The notes under the pieces: model-generated
The model's database searches: none
Seen by the model: the letters and a program-made list of their open reading frames with translations, nothing else
What the model was told of the DNA's origin: nothing
Translations under genes and position numbers: made by a program
Assembly: GCA_016931225.1 (NCBI GenBank)
Contig: JAFGFE010000010.1
Location: forward strand, 1-64,000
DNA: 64,000 bases
From: Candidatus Zymogenaceae bacterium
Lineage (GTDB): Bacteria > Desulfobacterota > Zymogenia > Zymogenales > Zymogenaceae
Direction of reading: 5' to 3'
Part shown: one piece after another, positions 44,127 to 53,732 of the stretch
Layout: each line of letters starts with the position of its first letter
Position numbering within the stretch: the stretch's first letter is position 1

Positions 44127-45106
44127 GGACGATACTCGTGGTGGGCGGCGCCGGGTATATCGGCTCACACGCGGTCAAGGCGCTGATACACACCGGACAC
44201 CGGCCGGTGGTGCTGGATAATCTTTCCCGGGGACACAAAGACGCCGTATTGACCGATGATTTCGTCGAGGGTGATCTAAGGGATTACGATCGGCTGATGG
44301 AGGTCTTTCGGTCCTATGACATCGACGCCGTGATGCACTTCGCGGCGCTGACGTATGTGGGGGAATCCGTGGAGCACCCCGAGCTCTATTACGATAATAA
44401 CGCCGTGGGCGGCCTGACGCTCCTTCGGGCCATGCGCGCATCGGGCGTGAAAGCGTGTATCTTTTCCTCCACCGCCGCGGTCTACGGAGAGCCGCATGCA
44501 ATCCCCATCCCCGAGGACACGGAGCTCTCTCCGATCAATCCCTACGGCACGACGAAACTCTTTTTCGAGCGGGCGCTTTCGGATTACAACGCGGCATACG
44601 GCATGCGGTATGTCTCGCTTCGGTATTTTAACGCCGCGGGATGCGATCCCGAGGGGGAGATCGGCGAGCGCCACGACCCGGAAACCCATCTCATCCCCCT
44701 GGTGCTCCAGGCGGCGGGGGGAAGGCGGGAATCCGTCACCGTGTTCGGCGACGACTACCCGACACCGGACGGGACCTGCATCCGGGATTATATCCACATC
44801 ACCGACCTGATCGACGCCCACCTTCTGGCCCTATCACATTTGATGGACGGCGGGGAAAGCTGTGTGTTCAACCTCGGGAGCGAATCGGGACATTCGGTGA
44901 TGGAGGTGATCGAGGTGTGCCGCCGGGTGACGGGACGAAAGATCACTGCGGTGATGGGGGAGCGGCGGCCGGGAGATCCGCCGGTTCTGGTGGCGTCTTC
45001 GAAAAAGGCCAAGGAGACGCTGGGGTGGCGTCCCTCCCATACCGATCTCGACGAGATCGTCCGGGACGCCTGGAATTTCATGATGAAGAGAGACATGGTG
45101 TCGTGA
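44123..45106 (+). CDS. galE: UDP-glucose 4-epimerase
   Basis: An extended SDR of 327 residues converting UDP-glucose and UDP-galactose (or the N-acetyl forms). NAD motif GGAGYIGSHAV, YGEPHAIPIPED, catalytic Tyr/Lys in NPYGTTKLFFE and the GalE-specific LRYFNAAGCDPEGEIGERHDPETHLIPL are all present. It overlaps kdsD by 4 bp and its stop overlaps the ispD start by 1 bp. Confidence 0.94.
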   Translation: MRTILVVGGAGYIGSHAVKALIHTGHRPVVLDNLSRGHKDAVLTDDFVEGDLRDYDRLMEVFRSYDIDAVMHFAALTYVGESVEHPELYYDNNAVGGLTLLRAMRASGVKACIFSSTAAVYGEPHAIPIPEDTELSPINPYGTTKLFFERALSDYNAAYGMRYVSLRYFNAAGCDPEGEIGERHDPETHLIPLVLQAAGGRRESVTVFGDDYPTPDGTCIRDYIHITDLIDAHLLALSHLMDGGESCVFNLGSESGHSVMEVIEVCRRVTGRKITAVMGERRPGDPPVLVASSKKAKETLGWRPSHTDLDEIVRDAWNFMMKRDMVS

Positions 45107-45837
45107 TGGGCGGCGATCGTCTATGGGGCGTGGTGCCCGCCGCCGGGCTGGGGGAGCGAATGAGGGGTGGAGGCGGTGCGGCGAAGCAGTTTCTGTCCAT
45201 CGGGGGCGTCCCGATGCTGGCGGTGACGCTGAAAGCCCTCTTTCACGCGGCGGATTTTGCGGGCGTCGTGCTGACGCTCAGGGAGGACGACTTCGAGACG
45301 GCCGAAGACATTTTAGCAAAATATGTCCGGGAGCGCTCATCGGTCGCATGTGTCCCCGGCGGCGCCGTTCGTCAGGAGTCGGTCTATAACGGGATCAGGG
45401 CGGTGATGGAGCGGGGCGGAGATCCGGACGATCTGGTGGCGATCCACGACGCCGCCAGGCCCGTGATACATAAAGATGTGGTTGAGAGGGCGGTAACGGC
45501 CGCCCGAACAAGCGGCGCCGCGGTTGCGGTGGTCCCCGCGGTGGATGCCGCCGTCCTGACGGACGGGGTGCGTATCGATTCCTACCTGGATCGAAAACGG
45601 CTCTTCCGCATTCAGACCCCCCAGGTCTTCCGCCTGGGCCTGATCGCGGATGCCCATGAGCATGCCCGAAAACGGGGCGTAACCGATGCGGTGGATGATG
45701 CATCCCTGATAATTGAAAACGGTGGGGAGGTGCGGATCGTTCCCGGAGACCCGAACAACATCAAGGTGACGCACCCCGGGGACATCGCCGTGGTGGAGGG
45801 AATCCTGGCGGGCAACGACGGGCACACGGATGAGTGA
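45106..45837 (+). CDS. ispD: 2-C-methyl-D-erythritol 4-phosphate cytidylyltransferase
   Basis: A 243-residue nucleotidyltransferase of the IspD type. It has the CTP loop VPAAGLGERMRGGGGAAKQFL at the start, HDAARPVI near 107 and DASLIIENGGEVRIVPGDPNNIKVTHPGDI near the end. IspD makes CDP-methylerythritol in the MEP isoprenoid pathway. Its place among glycan genes also suits a polyprenol-supply role, but a glycan-specific cytidylyltransferase (ribitol type) cannot be excluded. ATG 45106 overlaps the galE stop. Confidence 0.88.
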   Translation: MGGDRLWGVVPAAGLGERMRGGGGAAKQFLSIGGVPMLAVTLKALFHAADFAGVVLTLREDDFETAEDILAKYVRERSSVACVPGGAVRQESVYNGIRAVMERGGDPDDLVAIHDAARPVIHKDVVERAVTAARTSGAAVAVVPAVDAAVLTDGVRIDSYLDRKRLFRIQTPQVFRLGLIADAHEHARKRGVTDAVDDASLIIENGGEVRIVPGDPNNIKVTHPGDIAVVEGILAGNDGHTDE

Positions 45838-45850
45838 AGGGGGATGATCG

Positions 45851-45868
45851 GCCCGGCGTCGGCCGGGC
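45851..45868. repeat. GC-rich hairpin without T tract
   Basis: A 7-bp perfect stem GCCCGGC/GCCGGGC with loop GTCG, after ispD. It is not followed by T, so it is not an intrinsic terminator. It could slow decay or be chance. Confidence 0.35.
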
Positions 45869-45958
45869 GCACACGGGGGATGTATGTTGGGATACCTTTG
45901 TGGTTCTATTTGGCATGCACGCCAAGGGCGGTGTCTATAGAAGGAGGCGACACACCCG

Positions 45959-46933
45959 ATGAGCGGACGGAGAGTGCTGGTAAGCCTCCTGAACTACAAC
46001 CATAAGGCGTACCTGGAAGAGTGTATCGAGCGGGTCAGGGCACAAACCCACGATGATGTGGAGCTTGTCATCAGCGATAATGCGTCCTCCGACGGCTCCC
46101 GGGACGTGATCAAGTCGTACCGGGGCACATATGAGATTGTTCTTCACCCTGAAAACACCGGCTTTTCCGGGGGCCACAACCGGATCATCGCCGGCGGCGG
46201 CTTCAATTTTTTCATGACGCTCAACCCGGATCTCTTCATGGAGCCGGATTTCATCGAGCGTAAGGTTGCGGCCTTTGAGGCGGGCCCCAGAATCGGGCTT
46301 GTGGCGGGGAAGCTCCTCCGTCTTGACGGAAAGACCATAGACAGTGCGGGAATGGTTCTCTCCCGCACCCGCAAGAACGACGACCGGGGCGGAGGAGAAA
46401 TGGATCGGGGACAATACGACATCCCGGGATACGTCATGGGAGTCATGGGGTCGGACGGGATGTATTCGAGGGAGATGCTGGAGGATATAAAACAGGGGGA
46501 TCAGTACTTCGATACCGATTTTTTCGCCTACCGTGAGGAGGTTGACCTGTCGTGGCGGGCGCTTCTTTCGGGCTGGCGATGCCGGTACGAGCCGAGGGCT
46601 GTGGCACGACATGTCCATGAATACACTCTGGTCCCCCGGCGCGGGAAAGATCGACGCGCCACCTATCTCCAGTTTCGCAACCGGTATCTCCTGTTGGCAA
46701 AGAACGACACTTTGGTCAATCTCGCCCGTCACCTCCCCTTCGTCGTCGGGTATGAGGCGGCGTTGTTCGCATGGGCACTTCTGTTCGAGCGTCACCTCCT
46801 GGGCGCCTATGCTGATGCGGCAAGTCTGATGAGGGTCATGCGAGAAAAACGAAAGGTGATATTCTCCCGGGGAAGTCTTGAGCACCGGGAGGTGATGCGG
46901 TTTATCAGGAGGCGGTTTGTTCCCGATCAATAA
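45959..46933 (+). CDS. GT2 glycosyltransferase (rhamnosyl/galactosyl-transferase type)
   Basis: A 324-residue GT-A glycosyltransferase with VLVSLLNYNHKAYLEECIERV, VISDNASSDGSRDVI, NTGFSGGHNRII and the metal-site NPDLFMEPDF (typical NPD). FAYREEVDLSWRALLSGWR carries the acidic catalytic-site ED-type motif. The gene has AGAAGGAGG 11 bp ahead of ATG 45959. It is similar in layout to enzymes adding rhamnose or galactose to O-antigens, which fits rml and galE nearby. The specific sugar is unknown. Confidence 0.88.
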   Translation: MSGRRVLVSLLNYNHKAYLEECIERVRAQTHDDVELVISDNASSDGSRDVIKSYRGTYEIVLHPENTGFSGGHNRIIAGGGFNFFMTLNPDLFMEPDFIERKVAAFEAGPRIGLVAGKLLRLDGKTIDSAGMVLSRTRKNDDRGGGEMDRGQYDIPGYVMGVMGSDGMYSREMLEDIKQGDQYFDTDFFAYREEVDLSWRALLSGWRCRYEPRAVARHVHEYTLVPRRGKDRRATYLQFRNRYLLLAKNDTLVNLARHLPFVVGYEAALFAWALLFERHLLGAYADAASLMRVMREKRKVIFSRGSLEHREVMRFIRRRFVPDQ

Positions 46934-47693
46934 CACGGTGACCCTCGAGGGGATCGAGATCGCACGACTGACCCTTGATGGCCTCCTGGATGCTGCGGTG
47001 GTCGCCGCGTCCGGAAAGCCGCCCGGAGGAGCGGTTTTTATGTATGCGAACATACATACCATGAACCTTGCCAGGAAGGACCGGACGTATCACGAGATGC
47101 TCACCCGGGCTGACCTGGTATACTGTGATGGGGTGGGGGTTGTCCTGGGTGCCCGGGTTGCGGGGCTCTCCATCCCTGGCCGACTGACCGCCGCCGATTT
47201 CATCTCCGATCTCGCGTCCCGTTTTACGAAGGAGGACCGCTCCATCTTCGTCTTGGGGGGCGAGCCGGGGGTGGCCGAGCAGGCGGTGGGGGTGCTCGGA
47301 TCGATGTTTCCCGGACTCCGGGTGACGGGGACCCATCATGGATATTTCGACCGTAAGGGGATGGAGAATGAGGCCGTACTCGAGATGCTCGCCCGAAACA
47401 GGCCCGATTGCCTCTTCGTGGGCATGGGCTCCCCCGCCCAGGAGGAATGGGCCCTGTTCCACCGGGACCGCCTCGGGATCCCCCTGATCTGGTGCGTGGG
47501 GGCTACCTTCGACTTCGTGGCGGGGAAGGTCAGCCGGGCGCCGTCCTGGATGCGAAAGGTTCACCTGGAGTGGTTCCACAGATTTTTGATGGAGCCGAAG
47601 CGGATGTTTTACCGCTACGCGGTGGGCAACCCGTCGTTTCTCTTTCGCATGCTCGGGCTTCGCCTGAAAAGAATGAGAGGGGACGTTTCGTGA
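46917..47693 (+). CDS. WecG/TagA/CpsF family glycosyltransferase (GT26)
   Basis: A 258-residue GT26 enzyme. It has ANIHTMNLARKD, DGVGVVLGARVAG, VLGGEPGVAEQAV, the conserved FVGMGSPAQEEW and CVGATFDFVAGKVSRAPSWMRKVHLEWFHRFLMEPKRM. In other systems these transfer ManNAcA or ManNAc onto a polyprenyl-linked sugar. The start is taken as TTG 46917, which overlaps the upstream gene by 17 bp and has AGGAGG 4 bp ahead. A GTG at 46938 is an alternative. Its stop overlaps the next GTG start. Confidence 0.9.
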   Translation: MFPINNTVTLEGIEIARLTLDGLLDAAVVAASGKPPGGAVFMYANIHTMNLARKDRTYHEMLTRADLVYCDGVGVVLGARVAGLSIPGRLTAADFISDLASRFTKEDRSIFVLGGEPGVAEQAVGVLGSMFPGLRVTGTHHGYFDRKGMENEAVLEMLARNRPDCLFVGMGSPAQEEWALFHRDRLGIPLIWCVGATFDFVAGKVSRAPSWMRKVHLEWFHRFLMEPKRMFYRYAVGNPSFLFRMLGLRLKRMRGDVS

Positions 47694-49174
47694 AGATAAT
47701 GATCGCCTATCCCGCCCTTTCCGGCAAGGGAAGCCCCATGCTGACGCAGAACCGGCAGTTTCAGTGGTATCACGAGCCGTCGTATATCTACCCGGTGGTA
47801 TCGGCGTCCGCCGCCACCATCCTCCAGGCCCGGGGATATCGGGTAATCTGGTATGACGGCATCGCCCGGAAGAAGTCCCCCGACGACTTCTTCCGTATCG
47901 TCGGGGAGGAGCGGCCCGACCTGATTGTCATGGAAAGCAAGACGCCGGTCATTCGCCAGCACTGGGATATCGTCGGGAAGATCAAAAATATCGATGAGGA
48001 CATCAAGACGGCACTGATGGGTGATCATGTGACCGCGCTGCCGGAGGAGACTATGCGGTCGTCCCCCGTCGATTATGCGGTGACCGGCGGCTCCTATGAT
48101 TTCACCCTCGAAAAGCTTGCGGCGCACATCGACGCCGAAGCCGCGATACCGCCGGGGGTGTGGTATCGGGAGGCGGGCGAGATAAGACAGAGCGGTGAAT
48201 TCTGCCTGGAGGACGACCTGACGGGAGCCCCCTTTATCGACCGCGTGCTGACACAGGCATGGCTCTACGGGGAAAAATGGAGGCGTCGTACGCCGTTTTT
48301 CTATATCATGTCCGGGAGGGACTGTCCCTGGCACCGCTGCACCTTCTGTGCATGGACGACGCTCTATCCGAAATTCACCGTGCGCCCGGTCGAACACGTC
48401 CTGGACGAGATCGGTTTTTTGATTTCCGAGCACGGCGCCCGGGAGATTTTCGACGACACCGGAACCTTCCCCGGCGGTGCGTGGCTCGAGAGGTTCTGTC
48501 ACGGCATGATCGAGAGAGGGTATCACAAAAAAATCCTCTTTTCATGCAACATGCGCTTTGATTATCTGCAAAATCCGGACATCCCCCGACTAATGAAGAG
48601 GGCCGGATTCAGAAAGGTGAAGGCGGGCCTCGAAAGCGCAAACCAAAAGACCCTGGACCGTATCGACAAGGGTATAGCCGTCGAACAGATCGTCTCCGGC
48701 TGCAGAAACGCCGCCGCCGCGGGGCTCGATGTTCACCTCACGGTCATCGTCGGGTATCCCTGGGAGACCAGGGCCGACGCGATGAATACCCTGAATCTCG
48801 CCAAGCGCCTCATGGAGGACGGTTCCGCAGAGATGCTTCAGGCCACAGTCCTGGTGCCCTATCCGGGCACGCCGCTCTTCGAGCTGGGTGTCAGGGAGAA
48901 TCTCTTTCGCATCCGCCCGGATGAATACGAGCGGTTCGACATGAGCGAGCCGGTCTTCACAACCCTGGACATGGAACCGGAAGAGGTCATGACGATAGCC
49001 GGCGGCATTTACAAGTCGTTTTTGTCTCCACGGGTCATACTCAGAAATCTGTTTAAAATCAGATCGCTTCGGGATATTTCCTATATATTCCGGGGCGCCC
49101 GGGCGGTCATTGGGCATCTGAGGGATTTTTTAACGCGGAAGCCTGAGAAAACAAAAGGGGAGCGTCATGGATAG
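47690..49174 (+). CDS. B12-binding-type radical SAM protein with CX4CX2C motif
   Basis: A 494-residue protein. The N-terminal 190 residues look like a cobalamin-binding/Rossmann-like region (IMIAYPALSGKGSPM, YPVVSASAATILQARGY). The radical SAM core starts with GRDCPWHRCTFCAW, where the three cluster cysteines are spaced CX4CX2C instead of the usual CX3CX2C. LESANQKTLDRIDKG and VGYPWETRADAM are typical downstream motifs. Such proteins make methylations or rearrangements on sugars, lipids or cofactors. The GTG start at 47690 has GAGGGG ahead. In this glycan cluster it may modify a sugar or lipid carrier, a guess. Confidence 0.83.
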   Translation: MKIMIAYPALSGKGSPMLTQNRQFQWYHEPSYIYPVVSASAATILQARGYRVIWYDGIARKKSPDDFFRIVGEERPDLIVMESKTPVIRQHWDIVGKIKNIDEDIKTALMGDHVTALPEETMRSSPVDYAVTGGSYDFTLEKLAAHIDAEAAIPPGVWYREAGEIRQSGEFCLEDDLTGAPFIDRVLTQAWLYGEKWRRRTPFFYIMSGRDCPWHRCTFCAWTTLYPKFTVRPVEHVLDEIGFLISEHGAREIFDDTGTFPGGAWLERFCHGMIERGYHKKILFSCNMRFDYLQNPDIPRLMKRAGFRKVKAGLESANQKTLDRIDKGIAVEQIVSGCRNAAAAGLDVHLTVIVGYPWETRADAMNTLNLAKRLMEDGSAEMLQATVLVPYPGTPLFELGVRENLFRIRPDEYERFDMSEPVFTTLDMEPEEVMTIAGGIYKSFLSPRVILRNLFKIRSLRDISYIFRGARAVIGHLRDFLTRKPEKTKGERHG

Positions 49175-51293
49175 GAAAACACGATGGATATTGATTTTAT
49201 TTGTCGGATTGGTTCTGGCGGGCCTTATGAGAAGCGCTCATCCCGCGGCGGACGCGCCGTTTGACCTGAGCTGGTCCCAGGGGCCCAGCACCGATGCCGC
49301 CTACTATCTTGAACCAGCCATATCATTCGTCGAAACGGGAGAGACCCGGAGCATTTCCCGGAACTGGAATGCTCCCGGGTATTATCTCCTGTATGTGCCC
49401 GCCGTCTGGCTTTTTGGTTCTTCAAACGCCGTCATTAACCTGACCACCGTCCTAATCGGGCTTATTGGCCTGGTCTTTTTCTTTTTGATCGCCCGCCGCA
49501 CGGACGACGAGCCGACGGTGATCTTCGCAATGCTTTTTTGGGTGTTCTCCTATTTCTGGATCATGTATACCAGGATTCCCCTGGTCTATACGACGATGAT
49601 TACCTACATGCTCGCGGCGGTATATCTATGGATGCTGGGCCTCAAGAGACCCCTGTGGTTCATCCCGGCATGGATCATACTGATCGTAGCGATCCTTTGG
49701 GTGCGGGTTATAGCCGTGGCCCTCGTTCCCGCCCTGGTGGTGGGGCACGGGGCGGCGCTGTACGGACGGTTCAGGGACAGAAAGCGGATGATTTCGATGG
49801 TGTTTGGGGCGGTGGTGCTGCTTGTCGTGGCGGGTGCGCTGGCGGTAATTGCGTCGCTGTATCTTGATTTTGCTCCGGTGCTGATGGCCCTGGGACGGAT
49901 CAAGGCGCACATGCGTGAGGGATTGACCGGAGACAAGGTGCTTTTTTATCTGTTCAATCTCGGACAGAGCGGGGCCATCTTCCTGTGGCTGCCGGTCGTC
50001 TCGCTCATGAGCTACCTCTACCTTCTGATGTTTATGGGCGATCTTATAAAGAAAAAGCTTGATTTCACCGATCCCGATACCGTCGTACGCCTGGTAATTG
50101 TGGTCTGGCTGGTATTTGGGGCGCTTTCAACCATCCTTTTTGAATATGCACCGCCGCGATACTTCCTGTTTCTCATGCCGCCGATGTTCTACACTGCGGG
50201 GTGCGCCCTTTCCCGACTGTTGAATCCTCCGCCCCGGGTCGAGTACGATTACGGATATTACATCCTGCTGATCGTCTGGATCGTTTTTCTGACATTCAAG
50301 CTGCTCTACACAACACTGTTTTACTTCATCAGGAATTTCGATACCTTCGTTATGGGGCTGAGCATGTCCGCGGAGGGGGTCGCTCGTTTTGAACGAATCA
50401 TCGGATTCTTCAGTTCTTTTTATCTCCTGGCGTCCATATCACTCATTGTGGGGGTTGCCGTGGCCCTGGTGGTCTTCTCCTACCGGCGAAGCGAACGATA
50501 TAGTGACAGCGGTGTGATTAGAAGAGGCGTGCGGGTGGTGATGGTGGGGATGCTTGTGGTGTTATGTATCGTATATCAGGGATCGATGTATGTCTCATGG
50601 CTGGTGCGGCCCCATTACACCATGAGCAGCTTCTCCCGGGAATTGGGAGACATCCTGGCGGAAGATGCGGTTCTGGCGGGCCCCTATGCCCATGTGATGA
50701 CCCTGGAAAATGACCTGGACGCCGTATACATGACGTTTATTGATCCCGGAGAGTCGTCTCCCTGTGATCGGTTTGAGGCCGCCGGCGTCACGCACCTGAT
50801 TATCGACGTGAAAAACGGGCTGCCGTATCTGGAGGAGATTTATCCGGAGGTGTTCGAATGTCTGGAATTTGTGGATACGATATATATCAGGGGAAACGGC
50901 GTGGATCTCTATCGATATACCGGCGCGGATGAATATGTGCCGACCGATTTCGAAAGGGCCGTGGAGTTGATCCGACAGGAAAGACAAGAAGAGGCGATAA
51001 CAATTCTCGAGGGTGTGACGGCGGATTATCCCCGGGACACGATCCCCGTGGTGTTTCTGGCCCTGGCGAAACTGCAGATCGGAAATACCGACGAGGCGGG
51101 CGAGCTTCTGTTGCATGCCGCCCGTCTGAATCCCGACTACATGAAGGCCTATTTCGGCCTGGCAAGTATTATGGAGATTCGGGGTGATCGACCGGCGGCG
51201 TTGGCCTATTATCGCAAGTGCTTGGAACTTTTTCCGGAATCCTTACAGCTTCGAGAGAAAATTCAGGAGTTGAGCGGTGTCAGAGGTGAATAA
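49167..51293 (+). CDS. GT-C (PMT/ArnT-like) membrane glycosyltransferase with TPR tail
   Basis: A 708-residue polytopic protein. An N-terminal TM is followed by an acidic first periplasmic loop (STDAAYYLEPAISF near 40), then about ten TM segments to about 430, a soluble domain and a C-terminal TPR tract (LEGVTADYPRDTIPVVFLALAKLQIGNTDEAGELLLHAARLNPDYMKAYFGLASI). It resembles GT39/ArnT-type enzymes using polyprenyl-phosphate sugars at the periplasmic face, and it mirrors the layout of the DUF2723 protein at 38769. The ATG at 49167 has GGGGAG ahead and overlaps the radical SAM gene by 8 bp. Confidence 0.78.
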   Translation: MDRKTRWILILFVGLVLAGLMRSAHPAADAPFDLSWSQGPSTDAAYYLEPAISFVETGETRSISRNWNAPGYYLLYVPAVWLFGSSNAVINLTTVLIGLIGLVFFFLIARRTDDEPTVIFAMLFWVFSYFWIMYTRIPLVYTTMITYMLAAVYLWMLGLKRPLWFIPAWIILIVAILWVRVIAVALVPALVVGHGAALYGRFRDRKRMISMVFGAVVLLVVAGALAVIASLYLDFAPVLMALGRIKAHMREGLTGDKVLFYLFNLGQSGAIFLWLPVVSLMSYLYLLMFMGDLIKKKLDFTDPDTVVRLVIVVWLVFGALSTILFEYAPPRYFLFLMPPMFYTAGCALSRLLNPPPRVEYDYGYYILLIVWIVFLTFKLLYTTLFYFIRNFDTFVMGLSMSAEGVARFERIIGFFSSFYLLASISLIVGVAVALVVFSYRRSERYSDSGVIRRGVRVVMVGMLVVLCIVYQGSMYVSWLVRPHYTMSSFSRELGDILAEDAVLAGPYAHVMTLENDLDAVYMTFIDPGESSPCDRFEAAGVTHLIIDVKNGLPYLEEIYPEVFECLEFVDTIYIRGNGVDLYRYTGADEYVPTDFERAVELIRQERQEEAITILEGVTADYPRDTIPVVFLALAKLQIGNTDEAGELLLHAARLNPDYMKAYFGLASIMEIRGDRPAALAYYRKCLELFPESLQLREKIQELSGVRGE

Positions 51294-52695
51294 CAACAGG
51301 GACATCGTCATCAAGAGACGGGGAGGGGTGTTTTTAACGGCCATACTGGTGTTTCTGGACGCATTGTTTCTCTTCGTCTCGTGGTTGTGTGCGTACTGGC
51401 TTCGGATCGCCCTTGCGTACTACTATCCGCTCCAACTCAATCCTTTTTCCGATTATCTCGTCGCCACGCCGATGATGGTTCTCGGCTGGATTATCACGGG
51501 CGGCATTTTTGGTCTGTATCACCGGACCGCGAAAATGAGCATTACCAATGAATTCATCATCCTGGTGAAGGTCTTTTTCTTGGGTCTGTTGGTCAGCATG
51601 TCCCTTGGATTTCTCCTGAGAGACCTGCATATATCCCGCTCCGTGGTGATCTTCATGGGTATCTTAAGTTTTTTCTTTCTCAGTATTTCACGAATAATCG
51701 TTCGTATGGTGGAATCGGTGCTGTGGAAGCGGGGATATGGGGTTCTGAGAACCCTGGTGGTGGGGGCGGGGGAAAGCGGTATACGCACCGTCCAGAAGCT
51801 TCAGGATTCCCGGGATGTGGGATATCGGGTTGTTGGATTCGTGGATAACGATCGCTCGAAAATCGGGACAAACGTGGGCGATATCCCGGTACTGGGAAGC
51901 GATCAGGATATTCACACCATCATCGATGAGTACCATGTAGACGATGTGTTTTTCGCTCTGCCGAATCTGGATCATCACACCATTCTCAATGTCGTTTCCG
52001 CATCCGGCAGGAAGGGTGTGTCGTTTCATATCGTGACCGATGTATTCGACGTCATCTCCGACGCCACCAGAATAGACATGGTGGGGAATTTTCCGGTCGT
52101 AAATCTCAAGGGGGAGGGGCCGGGGCGTGGATATGATTTTTTCAAGCGAACGATGGATATTATTCTGGCATCCATCGGCATCGTGATAACCGTCCCGCTG
52201 TGGCTTTTCGTTATGGCGCTCACCAAGATCGATTCCCCCGGGCCGATCTTCTTTTCCCAGGAGCGGGTGGGGAGGGACGGCAGACGGTTTTCAATGATAA
52301 AGTTTCGAACGATGCGTGTGGACACGCCGACCTATTCCCGCTCGCCCCGAAAGGAACGGGACGACCGGATAACCCGGCTGGGGGGGGTACTTCGCCGGCT
52401 CTCCCTGGACGAGTTGCCCCAGCTTATCAATGTCCTGGCGGGAGACATGAGCATCGTCGGACCCCGGCCGGAGATGCCCTTTATCGTTGAAAAGTACCAG
52501 GAGTGGGAGAAAAAGCGTCTCTCCGTCAAGCCGGGACTGACCGGTCTGTGGCAGGTTATCGGCCGTCAGGACCTGCCCCTGGAGGAGAACGTGCAATATG
52601 ATTTTTATTATATAAAGAATCGTTCTCTGATTATGGACATATCCATCATCCTGCGTACCATCCCGGCGTTGCTTTCACGGAGGGGGGCGTACTGA
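51277..52695 (+). CDS. Undecaprenyl-phosphate sugar-1-phosphate transferase (WbaP/WcaJ-like)
   Basis: A 472-residue polyprenyl-phosphate sugar-phosphotransferase that starts glycan repeat assembly. The N-terminal half has four or five TM segments and a CoA-binding-like Rossmann segment (VVGAGESGIRTVQKL, VGFVDNDRSKIGTNVGDIPVLG). The C-terminal catalytic domain has KRTMDIILASIGIVITVPLW, the RVGRDGRRFSMIKFRTM segment, LGGVLRRLSLDELPQLINVLAGDMSIVGPRPEMP and the late GLWQVIGR. The GTG start at 51277 has GGAG ahead and overlaps the upstream gene by 17 bp. It is the natural first enzyme for the neighbouring GTs. Confidence 0.92.
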   Translation: MSEVNNNRDIVIKRRGGVFLTAILVFLDALFLFVSWLCAYWLRIALAYYYPLQLNPFSDYLVATPMMVLGWIITGGIFGLYHRTAKMSITNEFIILVKVFFLGLLVSMSLGFLLRDLHISRSVVIFMGILSFFFLSISRIIVRMVESVLWKRGYGVLRTLVVGAGESGIRTVQKLQDSRDVGYRVVGFVDNDRSKIGTNVGDIPVLGSDQDIHTIIDEYHVDDVFFALPNLDHHTILNVVSASGRKGVSFHIVTDVFDVISDATRIDMVGNFPVVNLKGEGPGRGYDFFKRTMDIILASIGIVITVPLWLFVMALTKIDSPGPIFFSQERVGRDGRRFSMIKFRTMRVDTPTYSRSPRKERDDRITRLGGVLRRLSLDELPQLINVLAGDMSIVGPRPEMPFIVEKYQEWEKKRLSVKPGLTGLWQVIGRQDLPLEENVQYDFYYIKNRSLIMDISIILRTIPALLSRRGAY

Positions 52696-52697
52696 CC

Positions 52698-53672
52698 GTG
52701 AACGAAAAACGGGATGCGGCATTCAATACGACGGGATTGCCGGGAAGACGATTACGCGTGCTCACAAGCATCCTGTTGTTGGGTATCGTGGGGTTCATCG
52801 CCTGGTTTTTTATCAAGAGACACTGGGGTGAATTCGTTACGCTTGTGGATCTCTCGCCCGGGTATCTTGTGCAAATGAGCATCCTCATCGTGCTTTTTCA
52901 AACCGTCCTCGGGGTAAAAATCCGTGCGGCGACCCGGGCATTCGATGTGCACCTCGCCGGGCACCAGTGGTTCGCCGTCGCCCAGATCAACTCGCTGTTG
53001 AACTACCTCCCGGTTAGAAGCGGGCCGATCGTCAGCGCCGCCTACTTGAAGAATGTGTTTGATTTTCCCTATACCCGGTATGCTTCGGTGCTGGGCGCCG
53101 GTTTTGTGCTGACGGTTATCGTGTTTTCGTCGATGGGATGTCTCGGAATCATCGGCATGGCGATTCTGGGCGAAGCCATGCTCTGGGAGATACTTCCGAT
53201 ATATGCCGTCATGATCGCGGCGCCGTTGGGACTGTTTCTCTGGATGGGGAGAAACCCGGAGAGCATACAGAACCGGCTTCTTGTAAGGTTTCGAGAGGGA
53301 TGGGCGGTCATCGCGGGAAATGCGATGTGCCTGGGGACCCTCATCGTCGCCGATTGTCTCCTGGTGATGATCGACTCCTATCGTATACTGCTCTCATACC
53401 GCACCGTCGGCGTCGATATTCCCTACCTCGCCGGCTGGGCCATGATTCCCCTGGCGAATCTCGCCGGTGTTCTGAGCTTCGTTCCCGGAGGGCTGGGGGT
53501 TAAGGAGGGGGTTGTGGGACTGCTGTCTCGAGTGGCGGGGATCGGATTCGAATCGGGTATCTACGCAACCGGCATCGACCGGGTGCTGTTGATGATGTGG
53601 CTTGTGATTCTGGGTGTCGCGTCGATGCTGACACTGGTGCTGCGGCATGGAATATTTCATGAAAAATCTTGA
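52698..53672 (+). CDS. Flippase-like LPG_synthase_TM family membrane protein
   Basis: 324 residues with about eight TM segments and the family motifs LNYLPVRSGPIVSAAYLKNV near 96-115 and a late LSFVPGGLGVKEGVVGLL near 260. It starts 3 bp after the sugar-phosphotransferase gene, at a GTG. Family members are commonly predicted to flip or transfer lipid-linked substrates, and here a polyprenyl-linked oligosaccharide is the likeliest, by context only. No Wzx-type (MATE/MOP-fold) flippase is present in the window, so this could fill that gap. Confidence 0.82.
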   Translation: MNEKRDAAFNTTGLPGRRLRVLTSILLLGIVGFIAWFFIKRHWGEFVTLVDLSPGYLVQMSILIVLFQTVLGVKIRAATRAFDVHLAGHQWFAVAQINSLLNYLPVRSGPIVSAAYLKNVFDFPYTRYASVLGAGFVLTVIVFSSMGCLGIIGMAILGEAMLWEILPIYAVMIAAPLGLFLWMGRNPESIQNRLLVRFREGWAVIAGNAMCLGTLIVADCLLVMIDSYRILLSYRTVGVDIPYLAGWAMIPLANLAGVLSFVPGGLGVKEGVVGLLSRVAGIGFESGIYATGIDRVLLMMWLVILGVASMLTLVLRHGIFHEKS

Positions 53673-53732
53673 AAAAGCGGGGAAATCTGTTATTGTATGC
53701 TTATTTGATGTGAAATCATCAGGAGCGGCGGT

